From contig NZ_UIHB01000002.1 of the NCBI RefSeq assembly GCF_900476395.1, forward strand, positions 372,001 through 436,000: a stretch of 64,000 nt of DNA. The letters are read 5' to 3'. Under the pieces are notes generated by a model that worked only from the letters and a program-made list of their open reading frames with translations, did not search any database and had not been told where the DNA came from. This DNA comes from Xanthomonas euroxanthea. Lineage in GTDB: Bacteria > Pseudomonadota > Gammaproteobacteria > Xanthomonadales > Xanthomonadaceae. The translations under genes and the position numbers were made by a program. Positions 45,510 to 54,162 of this stretch are shown one piece after another. Each line of letters starts with the position of its first letter. The stretch's first letter is position 1.

Positions 45510-47000
45510 CTAGCCGACCAGCACGCTGGCAAGCTGGCGCGGTTGGCGTTCGGCAGCGCCGGCAAGCGGCGCGGTGCGATGCTGCCGTTCGCTGGCGATC
45601 AAGGCGGACCAGCGCGCTTCCAGCGTCTGCGAGGCCTGCGCAAATGCATCGGCACCCAGCGTGGCGCGCGCCTGCTGCAGGTCGACCTGGGTATGCAGCA
45701 GGTCGCGCACGCTGCGGTAGAACTCCGAGTCGTAGGCGCCATGGAACATCATCGCCAGGTCGTCGCTGTCCTGCCAATGGGTCTTGCCGCCCAGCTGGTT
45801 CTTCACTTCCTCGTAGAACTTGGTGCCGGGCAGCGGGTAGGACACGCTGACGCCGATGATGTCCGGGTTGGCCTGCGTCACCAGTGCGCGCGTGGCCAGG
45901 ATGTCTTCGAGTTCTTCGCCCAGGTAGCCGAGTTGAATGAAGAAGCCCACACGGATGCCGTGCGCGCCCAGGCGCTGGCGTGCGGCGATCACCTCGCCAA
46001 CCTCGGTGCCCTTGGTCATCCTGTCCAGGATGCGCTGGCTGCCGCTTTCGGCACCCAGCCAGGCCTCGGCGCAGCCGGCGCGCGCAAGCGCAGCGGCCAT
46101 GCGCTCGCTGGCCAGGTCGGCACGGGTCTGGATGGTGAACGGGATCGCGCCATCGGCCTCGCTCAGGCGCTGCGCAAAGGTTTCCACCCAATCGATATGG
46201 AAGCCGAAGATGTCATCGGCCATCCACAGGTGATCGGGCTGGAAGCTGCGCTTGAGATGAATCATTTCGGCAGCCACGTCGTCCGCAGCGCGGCGCGTGT
46301 AGTGATTGCCCCAGATCGGTTTGGCGCACCAGTTGCAGCGAAACGGGCAGCCCCGCGAAGCGGCCATGTTCAGGCTGAAATAGCCGTGCCGTTGCTGCCA
46401 GAAACGCCGATAGCGCGGCATGTCGACCAGGTCCCAGGCCGGCAGGCCGCTCAGGCGCGCGTCCGGTGGTTGCGCGCCGGGATGCGCGCGCGTGGCGGCA
46501 GGTTGCGCGGTGGCGAGACGTGCCACGCCGGCCAGCCAGGCGTCGCCGTCGATGTCCGGATCGGCTTCCAGCCGTTCCATCAGCGTAAGCAGCGGTGCGA
46601 TCCCTTCGCCGACCAGCACCGCATGCGCGCCGGCGTCCAGGAACACGTCCGGGTTGTCGGACGCATCGGAGCCGGCGACCAGCACGCGGCTACCGGCGGC
46701 CCGTGCCTGCGCGATCATGCGGCAGGCGGCCTCGCGCATCCGGCTCAGGCACATCTTGGTGAGGAAGTTGAAGTTGTCTTCGTAGAACACCACCACATCC
46801 GGCTGCGCCTGGTGCAACGCGCCGTCATACTCCTGCACGTCCTCGGCCAGCATCGCGTCGAACAGGCTCAGGGCATGGCCACGTTCGCGCAGCAACGCCG
46901 CGACCTGCAGCGTCGCCAGCGGTGGATAGGGTTTGCCGCGCTCCCATTGCTTGGGGTCGTAACGCAGGAAATACGAATGACTGACCTGGATCTTTAGCAT
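45510..47000 (-). CDS. Radical SAM protein with B12-binding-like N-terminal domain
   Basis: 496 residues from ATG 47000. The N-terminal 150 residues have the cobalamin-binding Rossmann layout (PPLATLQVAALLRERGHALSLFDA, then AGAHAVLVGEGIAPLL). The radical SAM iron-sulfur motif is C218-x3-C222-x2-C225 in SRGCPFRCNWC, and later PLPGTKFYEEV is typical of this subgroup. Such enzymes perform methylation, rearrangement or C-C bond chemistry on unactivated positions. The same-strand nucleotidyltransferase gene follows after 57 bases, so they probably form one unit. Confidence 0.9.
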   Translation of the reverse strand: MLKIQVSHSYFLRYDPKQWERGKPYPPLATLQVAALLRERGHALSLFDAMLAEDVQEYDGALHQAQPDVVVFYEDNFNFLTKMCLSRMREAACRMIAQARAAGSRVLVAGSDASDNPDVFLDAGAHAVLVGEGIAPLLTLMERLEADPDIDGDAWLAGVARLATAQPAATRAHPGAQPPDARLSGLPAWDLVDMPRYRRFWQQRHGYFSLNMAASRGCPFRCNWCAKPIWGNHYTRRAADDVAAEMIHLKRSFQPDHLWMADDIFGFHIDWVETFAQRLSEADGAIPFTIQTRADLASERMAAALARAGCAEAWLGAESGSQRILDRMTKGTEVGEVIAARQRLGAHGIRVGFFIQLGYLGEELEDILATRALVTQANPDIIGVSVSYPLPGTKFYEEVKNQLGGKTHWQDSDDLAMMFHGAYDSEFYRSVRDLLHTQVDLQQARATLGADAFAQASQTLEARWSALIASERQHRTAPLAGAAERQPRQLASVLVG

Positions 47001-47219
47001 CTGCACAAGGCTCTCGTTCTGTCGCCAGGTGGACGCAGCGGTGGCGTGCGCAGACACCGGCATTCGGCTCGGCAGTAGGTGCGGATGCAGGCCGCTTTGG
47101 TTGTGCGGATGCGCGCCCGGTTGCCGGCTCGCGTCGGGTATGCGCGTCGATGCCGGCCAGGCAACCTTTCCGTTGCCGTTCGGCACATACCGGCTGATCG
47201 ATGCAATGGATGGAACGGC

Positions 47220-48275
47220 ATGCCGCAGTCGGCTGCGTTGGCGCAACTCCTGCCGGTGGGCGATGACGCACGCTCCGGCACGCCGGATGCGGCGGCAGTA
47301 GATCCCTTTGGTGAACATCGGCCGCGCCGGCACGGCGTGCGCCGGCAGATCCTCGGCGCGCTGTTTCACTTCGAAAGCGACAGCGAGGCGCTGCTGGCGC
47401 TGGTGGACCACGCCTACGCGGGCCTGCCCGCGCATCGCTTGCCGGGTGCGCCGGAGTTTCATGTCACGCTGGATCTGGTGGCGCGCGGGCACGCGCCACC
47501 CGGCGCAGAACCGCCACCGGTGCGCACCCATGCCAGCGGCGGCCTGCTGTGTGGCGTCATGGATGCCTGCAACTACCTGATGCTGTCGGTGCCCGCGCGC
47601 CGGGCCATGCTGGTGGTCTCCGACGACATGCTCGCCCACGCCTATCACGTGCGGTATGAGCTGATCGAATTTGCCGTGTTCCTGCTGGCCGCGCGCGGCA
47701 TGGGCCTGGTGCCCCTGCATGGCGCATGCGTGGGCCGGCACGGACGCAGCGTGCTGTTGCTCGGTGCCAGCGGTGCCGGCAAATCGACCCTGGCGCTGCA
47801 CAGCCTGTTGCATGGCCTGGACTTCATCGCCGAAGACGGCGTGTTCGTGGCGCCGGAGAGCCTGCTCACCACTGGCGTGGCCAACTTTCTGCACCTGCGC
47901 GCCGGCGCGCTGGGCCTGGTCAGTGCGCAGACCCGCGCCTGGATCAGCGCCTCGCCGACCATCCGGCGCCGCAGCGGCGTGGAAAAGTTCGAGATCGATA
48001 TTCGCCACGGCCGCGCGCAGCTGGCGCGCGCGCCCCTGCCGTTGTCTGCGGTGGTGATGCTGTCGGCGACGCCGGCGAGCGATCCTGCGCAGTTGCTGCT
48101 GGCGATGCCGGCCGAACGCATCGCCGATTGCCTGGCAGGCGATCAGCCGTATGCGGCCGGTCAACCGGGCTGGCCGCGCTTTGTCGAGCAGGTGCAGCGC
48201 ATCGGCATGTTTACGTTGCGCCGCGGTTTGCATCCGCAGGCCTCGCTGCACGCGCTGCTGCAGGTGTTGCGGTGA
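47220..48275 (+). CDS. HprK-related kinase (HPr-rel-A type)
   Basis: 351 residues from ATG 47220. The N-terminal domain has LGALFHFESDSEALLALVDHAYAGLP, typical of HprK-related kinase A proteins. Walker A is GASGAGKST at residues 182-190, followed by FIAEDGVFVAPESLL where HprK has its acidic catalytic pair. True HprK phosphorylates a serine on HPr and relatives in lasso-peptide clusters phosphorylate a peptide serine. The target here is unknown; no HPr or PqqD-like gene is adjacent. It is followed by an ABC exporter gene. Confidence 0.85.
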   Translation: MPQSAALAQLLPVGDDARSGTPDAAAVDPFGEHRPRRHGVRRQILGALFHFESDSEALLALVDHAYAGLPAHRLPGAPEFHVTLDLVARGHAPPGAEPPPVRTHASGGLLCGVMDACNYLMLSVPARRAMLVVSDDMLAHAYHVRYELIEFAVFLLAARGMGLVPLHGACVGRHGRSVLLLGASGAGKSTLALHSLLHGLDFIAEDGVFVAPESLLTTGVANFLHLRAGALGLVSAQTRAWISASPTIRRRSGVEKFEIDIRHGRAQLARAPLPLSAVVMLSATPASDPAQLLLAMPAERIADCLAGDQPYAAGQPGWPRFVEQVQRIGMFTLRRGLHPQASLHALLQVLR

Positions 48276-48393
48276 GCGCATGCGCGCGGCCGCCGCGCGG
48301 CGGCGTCTGCAGGGTCAACGCCATGCGGCATGCCGCATGCCGCAGTGCGCCCCACACGTGACTGAGATACGCGCCGCTGCAGAGCGCAGGCCC

Positions 48394-50091
48394 ATGCGCG
48401 CGATGTGGCACGATTTCGTCGGCACGCTGGTGCCGGCGGACGTGCCGACCATCGCGCTCTACGTCGGCGTATCGCTGCTTGCCGCACTGGCCGGCAGCGT
48501 TGTCGCGGTCAGCCTGGTGCCGCTGGTGCAGCCCGGGCACGCCGTCCGCCTGGCCGGCTACGCGCTCGCCTTACCGCAGGCCCTGGCGATGCAGGTGGCG
48601 CTGTTCGTAGCCGTCAGCCTGGTGTTTGCCGCACTGCGTTGGCATGGCGCAGGGCTGGCCGCGCGGCTGACCAGCCGCTACGCCATCGGGCTGCGCCAGC
48701 GCGTACATGCCGCCTTGATCGATGCGCCGCTGCCTGCGCTGTCCGGCGCCAGCTCGGCGGAAATCGCCAATGTGCTGACCTACAACATCGAAATCGCCAC
48801 CCAGGGGTTCAGTGCGGCATTGCAGCTGCTGGTGGCCGGCATGACCGCCCTGGTGAGCCTCTGCATCGCGGTCATGATCGCGCCTGCATTGCTGCTGGCG
48901 GCGCCGTTGCTGCTGGGGCTGGCGTGGCTGGGCCTGCGCATCTCCAGCAGCGACAAACAGGCGCGCATCAGCCGCGATTATGTGGCCGACATGACGCAGC
49001 TGTTCTGGTTGAGCGAAGACTTCCCGCGTCGCTTGCGGCATGTGCGCTCGTTCCAGCGCGAAGCGCTGGAAACGCGCCATTACGAACGCATTTCCGCACA
49101 GCTGGGGCAGGGCTATGCGCAGCAGCAGGCGCTGGTGGCAGGCAGCCGGCTGCTGCTCGAAGCCACCGCGGTGGCGGCAATCGCCGCCATCCTGGTGCTG
49201 GCCAACCTCTGGCAGGGCGCGGACCGCGCTGCGCTGATCACCGTCAGCCTGCTGCTCGGGCGCCTGCTGCCGTATCTGGTCAGCACCCGCCAGAGCGTGC
49301 AGCAACTGCGCTCGGCCTGGCCGGCGTTGCAGTTGTGGCGGCGCTATGCGGAGTTGGGCACGCCGCGCGCGCGCACGGCGGCCGCGCCGGCAGCACCGCT
49401 GCCGGCAGCCGTGCATCTGGAACACATCGGCCTGGCGCCGCCGTTGCCCAGGCTCGATCTCGCGCCGATGCTGCTGCTGCCCGGCGAACTGACCCTGGTG
49501 GTCGGGCCCTCCGGCGTCGGCAAGAGCAGCCTGATGGACGTGCTCTCAGGTCAGACTGCGCCGGCGCAGTTCACCGCGCACATGGGCGGGCGCCGGCTGG
49601 ATTTCGCCGAGTATCGCGTCCTGGTACGGCATGGCGCCTACCTCGGCCAGGGGGTGCGGCCGTGGCAGCGCACGGTCCGCGCGTGCCTGGACTGGGCCTT
49701 GCCCGGCGCTCCCGATGCGCGCATGTGGGAGGTGCTGGGCGACGTCGGCCTGAGCGCGCGTCTGCGGCGTGACGGGCAAGGCCTGGACAGCCCGATCAAC
49801 GGCCAGGACGGGCGGCTGTCCGGCGGCGAGTCGCAGCGCCTGCTGCTGGCCCAGGTGCTGTTGCGCCAGCCGGCCCTGGCGGTATTGGACGAGGCCACCA
49901 GCGCACTGGATGCAGAGGCCGAACAGCAGCTGTTGTGCATGTTGCGGCAACGCCTGCCGCAGACCGTGCTGGTGGTGGTCTCGCATCGCACCAGCCTGGC
50001 TGCGGTGGCCGATCGCACGGTGGCCCTGGGCGTTGCGCCTGCCGCGCAGCCCGCCGTCCACGGCGATGCGCTTGCAAGCTCAGGCGCGTAA
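48394..50091 (+). CDS. ABC transporter, fused membrane and ATPase domains
   Basis: 565 residues from ATG 48394. About six membrane helices in the first 320 residues precede an ATPase domain with Walker A GPSGVGKSS (about 371-379), signature LSGGESQR (about 475) and Walker B LAVLDEATSALDAE. This is the half-transporter exporter layout (homodimer), similar to CydC/CydD or peptide and lipid exporters. Its position as last gene after the HprK-like kinase suggests export of whatever the cluster makes. The 118-base spacer before it contains several short palindromes (for example GCGGCATGCCGC). Confidence 0.88.
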   Translation: MRAMWHDFVGTLVPADVPTIALYVGVSLLAALAGSVVAVSLVPLVQPGHAVRLAGYALALPQALAMQVALFVAVSLVFAALRWHGAGLAARLTSRYAIGLRQRVHAALIDAPLPALSGASSAEIANVLTYNIEIATQGFSAALQLLVAGMTALVSLCIAVMIAPALLLAAPLLLGLAWLGLRISSSDKQARISRDYVADMTQLFWLSEDFPRRLRHVRSFQREALETRHYERISAQLGQGYAQQQALVAGSRLLLEATAVAAIAAILVLANLWQGADRAALITVSLLLGRLLPYLVSTRQSVQQLRSAWPALQLWRRYAELGTPRARTAAAPAAPLPAAVHLEHIGLAPPLPRLDLAPMLLLPGELTLVVGPSGVGKSSLMDVLSGQTAPAQFTAHMGGRRLDFAEYRVLVRHGAYLGQGVRPWQRTVRACLDWALPGAPDARMWEVLGDVGLSARLRRDGQGLDSPINGQDGRLSGGESQRLLLAQVLLRQPALAVLDEATSALDAEAEQQLLCMLRQRLPQTVLVVVSHRTSLAAVADRTVALGVAPAAQPAVHGDALASSGA

Positions 50092-50123
50092 TGCCACCTG
50101 GCTGGGTTGGGTCGGCACCACGC

Positions 50124-51533
50124 TCAACCGGCAATCTCTTCCAGCGCACGGTTGCGCGTGCGGGGGCCGAACAGCGCGATCACGCTGGCCACGATCGACA
50201 TGCTGACCACGATGAAGGCCAGTACGCCATGGCTGCCGACCTGGGCGAGCAGCCAGCCGATCAGCACGCTGCTTACCGCCGTGGAAAGGCGGCTGAAGGA
50301 ATAGCAAAAGCCCACTGCCCGCGCGCGCAGCCCGGTGGGGAACAGCTCGGCCTGATAGCCGTGATAGGCAAAGCTCATCCAGGCGTTGCAGAACGCAATC
50401 ATCGCCCCGCATACCACCATGCCGATCGCCTGATGCTGTTGCGAAAACAGCACGCCAAACAGCACCGCGCCCAGCGCCGATGCGGTGATCTGCCACTTGT
50501 TTTCCCAGCGTTGCGCAAAGCGCAACAACAGCAGCGGCGCCAGCGGGTAGGCCAGCGAAATGGCGAAGGAATAGCCCAGGCTCCTGGTCACGCCGGTGCC
50601 TTGCGCCGAGATCAGGGCCGGCAGCCAGTTGCCGAAGCCGAAAAAGCCGATCGCCTGAAAGATGTGGAACACCACCAGCATGCCGATGCGCCCGCGATGG
50701 GGCGCCCGCCATAGCGCCGCGGTCTGTACGCCGCCGGCCGGCGAGGGGACAGGCAACTGCGGTGCAGCCAGGGGTGCGCCCAGATCGCGCGCGCAGCGCG
50801 CTTCGAGCTGGCTCAGCACCGCATCGGCGTCGGCATGGCGTCCCTGCGCTGCCAGCCAGCGCGCCGATTCCGGCAAACGGCTGCGCAGCCACCAGATCGC
50901 CAGTGCGAATACCCCACTCAGCAACACCACCCAGCGCCATCCGCTCACCCCCAGCGGTGCATGCGGCACCAGCAGCCAGGCGGTCAGCGCCACTGCAGGC
51001 ACCGCCAGAAACTGCACGAAGAATGCAAACGCGAACGCGGCGCTGCGCATATGCCGCGGCACCAGCTCGGACAGGTAGGTGTCGATGGTGACCAGCTCGA
51101 TGCCCAGGCCGATCCCGACCACCAGGCGCAGCACGATGACGCCGGTGGCGGTGTCCTGCAGGCCCATTGCCACGGTCGCGGCGGTGTACCAGACCAGGGC
51201 GAAGGTGAACACCGGCCGGCGCCCGAAGCGGTCGGCGAACGGGCTCAACAGGGCAGCTCCGACAAACAGCCCCAGAAACGTCGCCGCCGCAAACGCAGCC
51301 TGGTCGGACATGCCGAATGCGCCATCGGCACCGCTGGCAAAGATGCCGTCGCGGATCAACCCGGGGCTGATGTAGGCGGTCTGGAACAGGTCGTACAACT
51401 CGAAAAAACCGCCCAGCGCGAGCAGGCCGACCAGCCGCCACAGCGTGGCGCTGGCCGGCAGCCGGTCGATCCGCGCGGCGATGTGCAGGGTGTCCGAAGC
51501 GGGGTCAAGCGGAGCGGTCGAAGCCATCGTCAT
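50124..51533 (-). CDS. MFS transporter, sugar/metabolite:H+ symporter type
   Basis: 469 residues from ATG 51533 (a second ATG is two codons in). About 12 membrane helices. Signature motifs of the sugar porter/AAHS-like branch: ADRFGRRPVF between helices 2 and 3, a long conserved VVGIGLGIELVTIDTYLSELVP, and RLPESARWL before the central loop. It imports an organic acid, sugar or aromatic compound; the substrate is not evident. It converges with the ABC transporter gene and diverges from the LLM oxidoreductase gene. Confidence 0.88.
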   Translation of the reverse strand: MTMASTAPLDPASDTLHIAARIDRLPASATLWRLVGLLALGGFFELYDLFQTAYISPGLIRDGIFASGADGAFGMSDQAAFAAATFLGLFVGAALLSPFADRFGRRPVFTFALVWYTAATVAMGLQDTATGVIVLRLVVGIGLGIELVTIDTYLSELVPRHMRSAAFAFAFFVQFLAVPAVALTAWLLVPHAPLGVSGWRWVVLLSGVFALAIWWLRSRLPESARWLAAQGRHADADAVLSQLEARCARDLGAPLAAPQLPVPSPAGGVQTAALWRAPHRGRIGMLVVFHIFQAIGFFGFGNWLPALISAQGTGVTRSLGYSFAISLAYPLAPLLLLRFAQRWENKWQITASALGAVLFGVLFSQQHQAIGMVVCGAMIAFCNAWMSFAYHGYQAELFPTGLRARAVGFCYSFSRLSTAVSSVLIGWLLAQVGSHGVLAFIVVSMSIVASVIALFGPRTRNRALEEIAG

Positions 51534-51893
51534 GCAGGCGCTGCCAGTGCGGTGTCCATCATAGCCAGCAACGGTGTCACCCGACGCCCATGCTTCGTGG
51601 CCTGGCAACTGCATTCGCAGGCGAGCCAACGCGCGCAACACACCAACAGCCATCGCGCGTAGCCGTAAGCCCCTCCCTCCGGGGCGAATGCTTGCGCGCC
51701 GCTGCGCGCGTGCAGTGCAGTGCCGGTGCAACGAAGCGCGGGCCTGGGCACGGAGCGGGGAATGGCCAGTTGCAGATCCTCCCGTTGTTCGACCACTGGA
51801 ATGCTGTAATCCCCCCAGCGCCACCTGGGCAGGTGGCAAAGCCGCCTGCCCAGCCCCATCTCTTGCACATCATTCATTCCCCGGAGTCATCCG
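51534..51893. other. Divergent promoter region
   Basis: 360 bases between the MFS gene (minus) and the LLM oxidoreductase gene (plus). It contains a GCCCC/GGGGC stem near 51668-51685 and a GGAG ribosome-binding site at 51883-51886 for the plus-strand gene. No gene recognised. Confidence 0.4.
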
Positions 51894-52895
51894 ATGACGC
51901 CCATTTCCGTGCTCGACCTGGCGCCGGTCTGCGAAGGCAGCGACACCACCCATGCCTTCGCCAACATGCTCGATCTGGCCCAGCACGCCGAGCGCTGGGG
52001 CTACCAGCGTTACTGGCTGGCCGAGCACCACAACATGCCGGGCATCGCCAGCGCCGCCACCGCGGTGCTGATCGGCCACGTGGCCGGCGGCACCAAGACC
52101 ATCCGCGTCGGTGCCGGCGGCATCATGCTGCCCAACCATGCGCCGCTGCAGGTGGCCGAACAGTTCGGCACGCTGGCCTCGCTGTATCCGCAGCGCATCG
52201 ACCTGGGCCTGGGCCGCGCGCCCGGCACCGACCAGCCGACCGCGCGCGCCCTGCGTCGCTATTTCGACAGCGCCGACCATTTTCCGCAGGACGTGGCCGA
52301 GCTGTTGCGCTACTTCGCGCCTGCCGTGCCGGGGCAACTGGTGCAGGCAGTGCCGGGCGCCGGGCTCGACGTGCCGGTATGGCTGCTGGGCTCCAGCCTG
52401 TTCAGTGCGCGGCTGGCCGCAGCGATGGGCCTGTCGTTCGCGTTTGCTTCGCACTTCGCGCCCGATGCGATGGACGAGGCGGTGGCGATTTACCGCCGCG
52501 AGTTCCGCCCGTCCGCGCAGTTGGCCAAGCCGCACGTGATGCTGGCCTTGAACGTGGTGGCCGCGGAGACCGAAGCGCAGGCACGCCGCCTGTTCACCAC
52601 CCAGCAGCAGAGTTTCGTCAACCTGCGCCGCGGCAAGCCGGGCAAGATTCCCGCGCCGATCGACGACATCGACAGCTTCTGGCAGCCGCACGAACGTGCC
52701 GGCGTGGAGCGGGCGCTGGCCTGCACGGTGCTGGGCGATGCCGAGCAGATCGCGCGGGGCGTGGCCGAGTTCATCGAGCGCCATACGCCGGACGAGTTGC
52801 TGTTCACCGCCAACATCTACGACCATGCCGCGCGTCTGCGTTCGTTCGAAATCGCCGCCATGGCCTGCCGCGAGCTGGACGTGACTCCTGCGTGA
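51894..52895 (+). CDS. LLM-class (luciferase-like) flavin oxidoreductase
   Basis: 333 residues. TIM-barrel of the bacterial luciferase family: [13 protein letters not shown] start, [23 protein letters not shown], the glycine-rich [23 protein letters not shown] and [11 protein letters not shown]. It resembles the YhbW group, which uses FMNH2; substrates are mostly unknown. Start ATG 51894 has GGAG seven bases before it. Confidence 0.93.
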   Translation: MTPISVLDLAPVCEGSDTTHAFANMLDLAQHAERWGYQRYWLAEHHNMPGIASAATAVLIGHVAGGTKTIRVGAGGIMLPNHAPLQVAEQFGTLASLYPQRIDLGLGRAPGTDQPTARALRRYFDSADHFPQDVAELLRYFAPAVPGQLVQAVPGAGLDVPVWLLGSSLFSARLAAAMGLSFAFASHFAPDAMDEAVAIYRREFRPSAQLAKPHVMLALNVVAAETEAQARRLFTTQQQSFVNLRRGKPGKIPAPIDDIDSFWQPHERAGVERALACTVLGDAEQIARGVAEFIERHTPDELLFTANIYDHAARLRSFEIAAMACRELDVTPA

Positions 52896-52955
52896 TTCAC
52901 GTCGCTTTGCGCGGCAATCCGCTCAGATGCATGCACCTCCATTGGGAAGACCAGC

Positions 52956-53456
52956 ATGCAATTTCAGGAACGCAGCGAGAGCATCAAGCAGTTGGCGGAA
53001 TTGATCCGCGGCGTGGACATCGCGATGTTCACGACCGTGTCGGCCGACGGCAAACTGGTGAGCCGGCCGTTGGGCACGCAGGAAGTCGAATTCGATGGCG
53101 ACCTGTGGTTCGCCACCGCCGCCGACAGCCCGAAGGTGGCCGAAATCGCTGCCGATCCGCGCGTCAACGTGGCCTATGCCTCGGCCTCGAAGAACAGCTA
53201 CGTGTCGGTCGCCGGCACCGCGCGCGTGGTCGATGACCGCGCCAAGATCGAGCAGCTGTGGTCGCCGGCGATGAAGGTGTTTTTCCCCGGCGGCAAGGAT
53301 GACCCCAATCTGCGCCTGATCCATGTGCGTGCCGAATCGGCCGAGTACTGGGACGGTCCGAGCGGGCTGCTGGGCAAGGCGCTGTACTTCGTGATGACGG
53401 CAGTCACCGACGACACCGGCAGCCTGTCTGACAACCGTGTGGTGGATCTGAAGTAA
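52956..53456 (+). CDS. PNPOx-fold general stress protein
   Basis: 166 residues. A split-barrel flavin-binding fold of the general stress protein 26 type: IAMFTTVSADGKLVSRPLG at the N terminus, DLWFATAADSPKVAEIAADP, then VSVAGTARVVDDRAKIEQLW. Members bind FMN or F420 and protect against oxidative stress, but the reaction is unclear. It follows the LLM oxidoreductase gene by 60 bases on the same strand, so a shared flavin-related role is possible. Confidence 0.9.
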   Translation: MQFQERSESIKQLAELIRGVDIAMFTTVSADGKLVSRPLGTQEVEFDGDLWFATAADSPKVAEIAADPRVNVAYASASKNSYVSVAGTARVVDDRAKIEQLWSPAMKVFFPGGKDDPNLRLIHVRAESAEYWDGPSGLLGKALYFVMTAVTDDTGSLSDNRVVDLK

Positions 53457-53490
53457 CGGCGACGATCAGGTGGGCCGATCGTCTCGCGCA

Positions 53491-54162
53491 TCAGCGCCAG
53501 GCGGCCGGCCACCAATCGCGCACCAGATCCAGCAGCTGGTCGGACGTGACCCCGAACACCGCCACCGAAATCAGCGCAGCGGCCCAGCCCACCAGCAACA
53601 GCGCACCGTCGCGCTCGAGCAGGGCCAGAGCGAACAGCAGCAGGATCAGCCCGAAGAGGTAGTTGGTGAACGGGATCGGCAACGTCAGCAGGACGCCGAC
53701 CAGCACCAGCAGCACGCCGGTGAACATCTGCGCCGGAATCCGGTCCAGCATGCCGTGCAGGCGTGGCTTGAGCAGCCGGTCCAGGCGTTGCAGCGTCGGC
53801 GCAAGCCGCGCGACGAAACGCTGGCTGGTGCTGCGGCGCGGCCCGCGCTCGCCGATGAAACGCGGCACCCACGGCTTGCGCAGGCAGCACAGCATCTGCA
53901 TCCCGATCAGCACCGTCAGCGGGCCGCTGATGCCGCCGGCCACGCCGGGAATGGGAATGAACGAGGGCAGGATCGCCAGGAACAGAAACACGCCGAACGC
54001 GCTCTGCTGCAGGTCGGCCAGGATCTCGCGTACCCGCAACACCTGCGCCGGATCGCCCTCGCTGAAGGCCGCCAGCAGGCTGCGGATGCCTTCGTTGCGA
54101 TAGCGCATCTGCTCGCCGTCGGCCGCATCCGGCGGCGGCACGCCGTTATCCGACGATGTCAT
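53491..54162 (-). CDS. ExoD-family membrane protein
   Basis: 223 residues from ATG 54162. An ExoD domain is visible: IRSLLAAFSEGDPAQVLRVREILADL, then LPSFIPIPGVAGGISGPLTVLIGMQ, and three or four hydrophobic segments in the C-terminal half. ExoD affects exopolysaccharide and alkali tolerance in rhizobia; its molecular role is unknown. The start overlaps the CNNM gene end by 17 bases, indicating one transcript. Confidence 0.85.
   Translation of the reverse strand: MTSSDNGVPPPDAADGEQMRYRNEGIRSLLAAFSEGDPAQVLRVREILADLQQSAFGVFLFLAILPSFIPIPGVAGGISGPLTVLIGMQMLCCLRKPWVPRFIGERGPRRSTSQRFVARLAPTLQRLDRLLKPRLHGMLDRIPAQMFTGVLLVLVGVLLTLPIPFTNYLFGLILLLFALALLERDGALLLVGWAAALISVAVFGVTSDQLLDLVRDWWPAAWR

Noticed and set aside
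47001-47219. Spacer before the HprK-like gene considered as site of a small peptide gene
   Set aside because: Frames on both strands are Arg/Cys/Pro-rich chance translations with no plausible start signal.
48394-50091. ABC transporter considered as CydC/CydD
   Set aside because: No cyd partner gene is adjacent and the context is the modification cluster; the half-transporter layout is shared by many exporters.
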